From Sulfuritalea sp. (GTDB lineage: Bacteria; Pseudomonadota; Gammaproteobacteria; Burkholderiales; Rhodocyclaceae), in NCBI GenBank assembly GCA_011526165.1, contig WYAY01000133.1:1-37735 (forward strand): DNA of 37,735 bases, written 5' to 3'. The translations under genes were made by a program, and so were the position numbers. Below, piece by piece: positions 31,651-37,735 of the stretch (position 1 is the first letter of the stretch; each line of letters starts with the position of its first letter). Below the pieces are notes generated by a model. The model saw nothing but the letters and a program-made list of their open reading frames with translations. It was not told the origin of the DNA and did not search any database.

Positions 31651-34600
31651 TTCGTGTCCCCTTCTTCCTTCTTCGCCGTCGTCTGCTGCGAGAGCTTCTC
31701 CACCTTCGGATCGGCCCAGCTGCCGGTGATGGCGTACTCGAAAGCGAACATCTGGCCGAAGGGATCCTTGAGCAGCTTCTGCGCCACCCAGGCGGCGGCG
31801 CCGACGGCCGGGTTGGCGATCATGGCGCCAACCGCCAGCGTCTCGCCCAGCGCCGGCTCGATGCGCACGCGCAGGTTCTGCGTCTCGGCCGGAATGCTCA
31901 CTTCGCCTTTCATGTGTATCTTCGCCGACGGGCCCTGGATCTGCAGGTCCTGCGTGTTGAGCACACCCTGCGCCACCCTGGCGCTGCCGCCGATCGAATC
32001 GAAGGCGAAGCCGTCGCTGAAGATGTCGCGGAAATCCAGCGTGATGCGCCGCGGCAGCGATTGCAGGCTGAGGATGCCGAGCAGCCGGCCGACGCCCGGG
32101 TCCAGCTTGTTGAACTGGCCGTTGGCCGCCTCCGCCTTCAGCGTGCCGTTGAGCGTGGCGTGGTCGATCTGCGTCGGCGTGCCGTTCCAGGACACCCTGC
32201 CCTCCAGCTTCGCCGTGCCGCGCCTGACGGCGTCGGCGTAGCCGAGGCGCTCCATCATCTTGCCGATGCTGGCCACGTCGAGCCTGAAGTTCAGCTGCGT
32301 GCCACTGCCGCTCCAGAGGCCGTCGGAGACCAGCGTGCCGTCGGGGTTGCTGATGGCCAGCCTGTCCAGCTGCCAGCCGTTCGCCGCATTGGTCGCCGCC
32401 AGTTCCAGTTTGCCCAGCTTCCTGCCGCGCAGGGTGAAGCCGTCGGCGACGATGTCGAGGCCGGGCAGCTCGCGCAGGGGCTCCTCGGAGACCAGCGAAT
32501 GGCCGGGGCGCGTGTCGTTCAGGGTGAGCTGCTTCAGGCGGGCGCCGAGGCGGCCGCGGCCGTCCGACTTCCAGCCGAATTCGCCGCTCACTTCCCGGCT
32601 GGCCACCTGGCCCTGCCAGGTATTGTCCTGCAGCGCCGCGCGCAGGACGACTTCGTTGAAGGGCCGGTCGAAGGCGATCAGCTCGTTGGTGCGCAGGCTG
32701 AGCTGGGTCACCGGATGGCCGCCTTGCCCGCCGCCGTTGCCGCCGCCGGCGGCGAACAGGGCGCGCCAGAAATCCACGTTGAAGGCGGGCACGCTGGCCG
32801 CCAGCAGCACGCCCTGCTCCGGCAGCGCCGGCGCCTCGCCGATGCCGATGACGCCGCGTTCGATGACGATCCGTTCCTGGCCGTGGCGGCGCATCAGGCG
32901 GGCGGACATCTCGTCGCCGAGGCCGATGCGCAGCTCGTCGCGCCCTTCCGTCGCGCTGCTGCGCTCGAAGCGGAGGGGCAGCGTCTCGGCCGAGGTCTTG
33001 TTGAAGGGCTCGGGCAGGCTGGAGGCGATGCCCTGCAGGCTCGACTCCAGCCGGACATCGGCGCTGCGGTTCTTCACCAGCACGCTGGCGCGCCAGGGCG
33101 CACTGCCGGACAGATGCTCGAGCAGGCGGTGCTCCATCGTCTTGCGCATGCTGGCGATGTTCAGGCTGCCCTGGGCATTGATGGCCACCGCGCCGTCGCC
33201 GCGCGTGGCGGCATTGATGACGACGGGCGAGCCGAGCAGCTGCGCGCGCGCATCCTTGAGGCTGACGCTGCTGCCGGTGAAACGCAGGCGGCCGTTCACC
33301 TCGGTGAGCGGCGGCAGGTCGGCGTCCACGGTCAGCTCGTTGCGCAGGAACTGGTACTCGCCCTCGATGAGGGTGTTGGCGACCTGGCGCAGCGGCATGG
33401 TCAACTTGAGCGCCAGCGCGCCGCTGCCGGCGGCCTGCATGCCTTCCGTGAAGCGGTCAATCTGTCCCGAGACGGGGCTGGAGTCGATGAAGCGCAGGAA
33501 ATCGGCCGTCGGCCCGGCGGCGCGGCCGGCGATGCCGATGATCTCCTCCGGCGCCTCCAGGTCGGCGATCTCGGCGCTGACGCCGGACACGGCGACGCCG
33601 TAGATGCGGCCCTTGTCGGCGCGGATCAGCATGCGCCTGCCCTCGAACAGCAGGTCGCCCTGGATCCCCCCGATGGCGGGCCAGTCCGGCGCGAAACGCA
33701 GGTCGGCGCCGGCGATCTTCGCCGTGACCTGGAAGATGCCGTCCTTGCCGTCGGCGAAGGGGAAATCCTTCAGGTCGCCCTTCAGGCGCAGGCGGGCGTC
33801 GTCGGCGCGGCCGCCGGTGATGGCGGCGCGCAGCCAGTCGCGCACGTCGCGGTTGACCACCAGCGGCATGTAGCGCCACACCGCCGCGCCGTCGGCGCGC
33901 GTGAGCTTCGCGCTCATGTCGATCTCGCCGGGACCTTCCAGGCTGCTGCGGTAGCGGCCGGAGGCGCTGCCGGCGGCATCCTTGTTGTCGAAGGCGAGAT
34001 TCTGCAGCTGCAGGTCGATGCGGCCGTCGGCCATGGTCCAGTCCGCATTGGCGCTGAGCTGCTCGAACTCCAGGCGCGGATCGGCGAACACCGCCGGCAG
34101 TTCCAGCACGGCGCGGCGGCTGTCCAGGCTGGCGTGCCCGCCCTTCTCGCTGCCCTCGATGCTGCCCGTCATGCCGGCGAAGCCCGGGTAGAAGCCCAGC
34201 GAACGCAGGCCGAGGCCTTCGAAGCGGGCGCGCAGGTTGAACTTGGAAAGCGCGCCGGCCTCGCCTTTCCAGCCGAGCTTGAGATCGAAGATGCGCCCCT
34301 GCGGCGCGTAGTCGGTCAACGCCTTGCGCGTTCCCTCGTCCAGCGGCAGGAAGCCGGCCAGCCGCGCCAGCACGTCGAGGTCGAGCCCGTTGGCGGCCGC
34401 CTCGCCCTCCGCCGGCTGTTTGCCGACGGGCGGCGTCCAGCGCAGGCTGAAATCGGTCGGCGCCAGTGCGATGCCGTCGCGCGTGGCAAGCGCCAGCTTG
34501 CGCGTGGTCACCTCGAAGCCGTTCTGCGGCAGGCGGCCGGACAGGCGGCCGTTGAGATGGGCCAGCTCCAGCATCGGCAGTTGGCGCGCCAGGCGCAGCC

Positions 34601-35519
34601 TGACGTCGCGCAGGGCAATGTCGGCGGTGAGCCGGCTCAGCCGCTTCTCGTCGAAGCCGAGCCACAGGCGCATGCCGCCGGCGCCCTGCGGCAGCTCGAC
34701 GGGATAGTCCACCCAGGCGCGCCAGCCGGCGAGGTCGGCGTAATCGAGCTCGGCGTACACCTCGCCTTTCCACGATTGCAGATCGTCCAGGTCGCGGCCG
34801 CGGAAGTCGCCGCGCACGTCGAGGCGGGCGGTCAATTCGCGCGGCGGCGCCGCGGTCAGGCCGAAGCGGTGGCGACGGCCGTCGTTCTGCAGGACGAAGT
34901 TGAGCTGGGCCAGCTCCAGCGGCGGAGCGCCGCGCTTTTCGTCCTCCCAGCGGATGGCGGCATTGCGCACGACGATGCGTTCCTGCGCCAGCAGCCAGTC
35001 GGAGAAATCGCTGCCGTCAGCCTCGGTATTGAGCTGGATGCCGGCGACGAAGATGCGGCCGTCCTTCTCGCGGCGGATGTGCAGGGTGGGCGAATCGACT
35101 TCCAGCCGGTGCAGCCGCAGCTGCCAGCGCCACAGCGAGGTCCACGACAGCTCCGTCTCGACCGTGTCGAAAGTCAGTCCCGGGCGGCCGGCGGCATCGT
35201 GGATGCTGAAGCCGCGCAGGGAAAGCTGCGGCCGCAGCCCCTGCCAGCGGGTGTCGATGCGCGCGATGCTGACAGGCAGCCCGGCCGCCTGCGAGATGCC
35301 GCGCTCGATGTCGGCGCGGTAGTTCTCGATGTTCGGCAGCACCGAGTAGCGCAGTGCCAGGATGATCAGGGCAAAGCCGAAATAGCCGAGCCAGAACAGC
35401 CAGACCAGCGTGCGGCGCAGCCAGGCGGGCAACCAGGCGAGGCGAACCAGGCTGGCCAGCCGAACGGCAAGGCCCGGGCGGGTCGGTTGAGGGTGCGGGG
35501 TCGTGTCTTCTTGCATCAA
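31647..35519 (-). CDS. yhdP: AsmA-like envelope protein YhdP (DUF3971)
   Basis: A 1290-residue protein of the YhdP/AsmA family, which spans the periplasm and carries phospholipid toward the outer membrane. One membrane segment is near the N-terminus (about 36-60, LVWLFWLGYFGFALIILALR), then a very long periplasmic part of repeating beta strands with DUF3971 followed by an AsmA_2-type C-terminus. E. coli YhdP is about 1266 residues. A charged tail ([13 protein letters not shown]) ends it. The start is ATG at 35519 (MMQEDTT), with the second Met equally possible. It shares a 90-base divergent region with glnE and overlaps the nitrilase gene by four bases. Confidence 0.92.
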   Translation of the reverse strand: MMQEDTTPHPQPTRPGLAVRLASLVRLAWLPAWLRRTLVWLFWLGYFGFALIILALRYSVLPNIENYRADIERGISQAAGLPVSIARIDTRWQGLRPQLSLRGFSIHDAAGRPGLTFDTVETELSWTSLWRWQLRLHRLEVDSPTLHIRREKDGRIFVAGIQLNTEADGSDFSDWLLAQERIVVRNAAIRWEDEKRGAPPLELAQLNFVLQNDGRRHRFGLTAAPPRELTARLDVRGDFRGRDLDDLQSWKGEVYAELDYADLAGWRAWVDYPVELPQGAGGMRLWLGFDEKRLSRLTADIALRDVRLRLARQLPMLELAHLNGRLSGRLPQNGFEVTTRKLALATRDGIALAPTDFSLRWTPPVGKQPAEGEAAANGLDLDVLARLAGFLPLDEGTRKALTDYAPQGRIFDLKLGWKGEAGALSKFNLRARFEGLGLRSLGFYPGFAGMTGSIEGSEKGGHASLDSRRAVLELPAVFADPRLEFEQLSANADWTMADGRIDLQLQNLAFDNKDAAGSASGRYRSSLEGPGEIDMSAKLTRADGAAVWRYMPLVVNRDVRDWLRAAITGGRADDARLRLKGDLKDFPFADGKDGIFQVTAKIAGADLRFAPDWPAIGGIQGDLLFEGRRMLIRADKGRIYGVAVSGVSAEIADLEAPEEIIGIAGRAAGPTADFLRFIDSSPVSGQIDRFTEGMQAAGSGALALKLTMPLRQVANTLIEGEYQFLRNELTVDADLPPLTEVNGRLRFTGSSVSLKDARAQLLGSPVVINAATRGDGAVAINAQGSLNIASMRKTMEHRLLEHLSGSAPWRASVLVKNRSADVRLESSLQGIASSLPEPFNKTSAETLPLRFERSSATEGRDELRIGLGDEMSARLMRRHGQERIVIERGVIGIGEAPALPEQGVLLAASVPAFNVDFWRALFAAGGGNGGGQGGHPVTQLSLRTNELIAFDRPFNEVVLRAALQDNTWQGQVASREVSGEFGWKSDGRGRLGARLKQLTLNDTRPGHSLVSEEPLRELPGLDIVADGFTLRGRKLGKLELAATNAANGWQLDRLAISNPDGTLVSDGLWSGSGTQLNFRLDVASIGKMMERLGYADAVRRGTAKLEGRVSWNGTPTQIDHATLNGTLKAEAANGQFNKLDPGVGRLLGILSLQSLPRRITLDFRDIFSDGFAFDSIGGSARVAQGVLNTQDLQIQGPSAKIHMKGEVSIPAETQNLRVRIEPALGETLAVGAMIANPAVGAAAWVAQKLLKDPFGQMFAFEYAITGSWADPKVEKLSQQTTAKKEEGDTK
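35171..35179 (-). repeat. Recurring motif GACTGACTT inside yhdP
   Basis: On the coding strand it reads CCC GGG ACT GAC TTT CGA as bases, with the reading phase giving Pro-Gly-Leu-Thr-Phe-Asp. The core is identical to the copy at 9574 although the proteins are unrelated. Confidence 0.6.
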
Positions 35520-35609
35520 TGGTCTGGGCGTCCCGCCACGTTACAATCCCGGCAAACGCCCATCTGCGATAGTCGATTCTACCTGTAAAAACATCCATAT
35601 AACGCCCCA
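35520..35609. promoter_or_regulatory. Divergent region between yhdP and glnE
   Basis: Only 90 bases separate the two starts, so both promoters must be here or inside the genes. A -10-like TACAAT (35542-35547) points toward glnE with no convincing -35. On the minus strand TTTACA lies near 35590. Both are weak. Confidence 0.3.
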
Positions 35610-37735
35610 ATGCCCGATCCGACCGACAACCCCGCCCTGCTCGAACGCATCCTGCCCCTGAGCCGCTTCCTGGCCAGGCTCCTCGAAAGCCGTCCGGAGA
35701 TCGGCGTGGCGCTGCGCGCCGACCTGCACCACTCCTTTGGCGAGAAGGCCATGCGCGACTTCCTCGCCGCCGAGGCGGCGGACGAGGCGGCGCTGCGCCC
35801 CGGCCTGCGCCGGCTGCGCGCCGCCGTCATGGCCCGCCTCGCCGCGCGCGACCTGGCCGGCCTGGCCGACCTGGCCGAGGTGACCGAAACCATGACCGTC
35901 CTGGCGGACGTCGCCGTCGACCATGCCGCCGCCGTGTTGTCGGCCGCGCTGGCCGCGCGCCACGGCACACCGCGCTCCGCCGCGGGCGAGGCGCAGGAGC
36001 TGGTCGTCGTCGGCATGGGCAAGCTGGGCGGGCGGGAGCTCAATGTCTCCTCGGACATCGACCTGATCTTCGTCTACCCGGAGGACGGCGAGACCGACGG
36101 CGACGGGCAACGGCTGTCGAATTTCGATTTCTTCACGCGGCTGGGCCGCCAGCTGATCGGTGCGCTGGCCGAGATCACCGGCGATGGCCAGGTCTTCCGC
36201 GTCGACATGCGCCTGCGCCCGAACGGCGATTCCGGCCCGCTGGTGGCCGGCTTCGACATGCTGGAGAACTATTTCGTCACCCAGGGCCGCGAGTGGGAGC
36301 GCTACGCCTGGATCAAGGCGCGACCGATGCGCGGCGCGCGCAGCGAAGATCTCTCGGCCCTGGCGCGGCCCTTCGTCTTCCGCAAGTACCTCGACTATGG
36401 CGCCATCAACGCCATGCGCGACCTGCATGCGCAGATCCGCCGCGAGGTGGCGCGCCGCGACATGGCCGACAACATCAAGCTCGGCCCCGGCGGCATCCGC
36501 GAGATCGAGTTCATCGCCCAGGTCTTCCAGCTCATCCGCGGCGGCCGCGACAAGGCGCTGCAGGTCCGCCCGACGCTGCTGGTGCTGCAGCTCCTCGCCG
36601 AGCGCGGCATCCTCGACGAGGCCGCCGTGCGCGAGCTGGCCGCCGCCTACCGCTTCCTGCGCAAGCTGGAGCACCGCCTGCAATACCTCGACGACGCGCA
36701 AGCCCACACCCTGCCGCAAGGCCCGGCCGACCGGGCGCTCATCGCCCGCGGCATGGGCTTCGGCGATTACGCCGCCCTGCTCGAGGAACTCGACGACCAT
36801 CGCGCCAACGTCAGCCGGCACTTCGAGGCCGTCTTCGCCGACCCCAACCGCCAGGGCCACGACCTCGCCGCCGTCTGGCACGGCTGCGAGGGAGGCGAAA
36901 ACCTGCAGGAAGCGGCGCAGGAGCTCGCCCGCCTCGGCTACGCCGACGCGGCGAGCGGCGCGCAGCGCCTGGCCGGCATCCGCAACGGCAGCCGCTACCA
37001 GCAGATGCCGGCCGGCATCCGCGAGCGCTTCGACGCGCTGGTGCCGCGCCTGATCGAGGCGGCGGGGCAAACGCCCAATGCCGATGCGACGCTCGCGCGC
37101 GGCCTCGACCTGCTCGAGGCGATCAGCCGCCGCGCCGCCTACCTCGCCCTGCTGCAGCAGTACCCGCAGGCCCTGCAGAAGGTGGCGCGGCTGGCGAGCG
37201 CCTCGAGCTGGGCGGCGACCTATCTCACCCGCCACCCGGTGCTGCTCGACGAGCTGCTCGACGCCCGCCTGCTGGAAGCCGTGCCGGACTGGGCCGCCTT
37301 CCGCGCCCAGCTCGCCGACGAGCTCGACGGCCACGAGCCCGACACCGAGCGGCAGATGGACCTCATGCGCGAGGCCCACCACGCCCAGGTGTTCCGCCTG
37401 CTGGCGCAGGACCTCGCCGGCCTGCTCAGCGTGGAGAAACTGTCCGACCACCTCTCCGAGCTGGCCGACATCATGCTCGACCTGGCGCTGCGGCTGGTCT
37501 GGCGCAAGCTGCTGAAGCGTCACCGCGACGCGCCGGCCTTCGCCGTCGTCGCCTACGGCAAGCTGGGCGGCAAGGAGCTCGGCTACGCCTCCGACCTCGA
37601 CATCATCTTCCTCTTCGACGACGACCACCCCGACGCGCCGGAGATCTACGCGCGGCTGGCGCAGCGCATCAACACCTGGATCTCCAGCGCGACGCCGGCC
37701 GGCATCCTGTTCCAGACCGACCTGCGCCTGCGCCC
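35610..37735 (+). CDS. glnE: Glutamine synthetase adenylyltransferase GlnE (3' end cut by window)
   Basis: The first 708 codons of a protein usually about 900-990 residues. GlnE adds AMP to, and removes it from, glutamine synthetase under control of PII. The N-terminal nucleotidyltransferase (adenylyl-removing) half has GMGKLGGREL (135-144) and SSDIDLIF with D149 and D151. Helical linker motifs such as KLGPGGIREIEFIAQ and FLRKLEHRLQY follow. The second nucleotidyltransferase starts at AYGKLGGKELG (648 onward) with D662 and D664. The window ends within it, in the stretch FQTDLRLR. The start at 35610 (MPDPTDNP) has no strong ribosome site but fits the family. No frameshift is seen. Confidence 0.93.
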   Translation, partial: MPDPTDNPALLERILPLSRFLARLLESRPEIGVALRADLHHSFGEKAMRDFLAAEAADEAALRPGLRRLRAAVMARLAARDLAGLADLAEVTETMTVLADVAVDHAAAVLSAALAARHGTPRSAAGEAQELVVVGMGKLGGRELNVSSDIDLIFVYPEDGETDGDGQRLSNFDFFTRLGRQLIGALAEITGDGQVFRVDMRLRPNGDSGPLVAGFDMLENYFVTQGREWERYAWIKARPMRGARSEDLSALARPFVFRKYLDYGAINAMRDLHAQIRREVARRDMADNIKLGPGGIREIEFIAQVFQLIRGGRDKALQVRPTLLVLQLLAERGILDEAAVRELAAAYRFLRKLEHRLQYLDDAQAHTLPQGPADRALIARGMGFGDYAALLEELDDHRANVSRHFEAVFADPNRQGHDLAAVWHGCEGGENLQEAAQELARLGYADAASGAQRLAGIRNGSRYQQMPAGIRERFDALVPRLIEAAGQTPNADATLARGLDLLEAISRRAAYLALLQQYPQALQKVARLASASSWAATYLTRHPVLLDELLDARLLEAVPDWAAFRAQLADELDGHEPDTERQMDLMREAHHAQVFRLLAQDLAGLLSVEKLSDHLSELADIMLDLALRLVWRKLLKRHRDAPAFAVVAYGKLGGKELGYASDLDIIFLFDDDHPDAPEIYARLAQRINTWISSATPAGILFQTDLRLR

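Noticed and set aside
31914-35588. A 1224-codon open frame on the plus strand
   Set aside because: Antisense shadow of yhdP; low-complexity Ala/Gln/Arg-rich product and no motif.
35541-37628. A 695-codon open frame on the minus strand
   Set aside because: Antisense to glnE, whose two nucleotidyltransferase motifs are intact on the plus strand.

Overview
The window is GC-rich, densely coded chromosomal DNA. I read it as a betaproteobacterium of the Rhodocyclales type (Rhodocyclaceae/Sterolibacteriaceae-like). The reasons are the codon bias, the yhdP - nitrilase - tldD - aroG run divergent from glnE, and ferredoxin-linked anaerobic metabolism next to ordinary housekeeping genes. The family assignment is inference from gene content. 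No rRNA, tRNA, CRISPR array, transposase or prophage gene was seen. Both ends cut genes: glcD at the left and glnE at the right.

Layout. (1) 1-2267, minus strand: a glycolate/D-lactate oxidase subunit (glcD, partial) behind a glycerate 2-kinase. A sharp 19-bp inverted repeat lies upstream of the kinase, and a small unknown gene starts on the other side. (2) 2762-3591, plus strand: a metallophosphoesterase whose 3' end overlaps a 36-codon stub of what looks like a Ser/Thr protein kinase. (3) 3593-13077, minus strand: five genes that appear to encode two 2-oxoacid:ferredoxin oxidoreductases. In transcription order they are a stand-alone Kor-type alpha, a fused beta-gamma, a 473-residue protein with four [4Fe-4S] motifs, a fused Por-type gamma-alpha, and a 929-residue Por-type beta with about 550 extra N-terminal residues. 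(4) 13444-15404, plus strand: a chromate transporter overlapping a secreted protein with one haem-c motif. (5) 15406-22727, minus strand: hyfB-C-E-F-G-I, a membrane complex related to hydrogenase-4/complex I. Its large subunit has lost the NiFe cysteines, so it is best called an Ehr (energy-converting hydrogenase-related) complex. (6) 22790-28155: an SLC13-type carrier with TrkA_C domains, a divergent SulP transporter fused to universal-stress domains, and a PduO-type cobalamin adenosyltransferase. (7) 28177-35519, minus strand: aroG, tldD, a nitrilase-family amidase and yhdP, with glnE divergent from 35610.

How it may work together (inference). The oxidoreductase cluster would make reduced ferredoxin from 2-oxoacids. 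The Ehr complex lacks its own ferredoxin subunits and could use such low-potential electrons to move ions across the membrane.

The most unusual items are the double oxidoreductase cluster with a possible shared iron-sulfur protein, the unexplained 550-residue extension, the hydrogenase-like complex without a NiFe site, and a short sequence (GACTGACTT) that occurs seven times, five of them inside genes with the same rare-looking codons.
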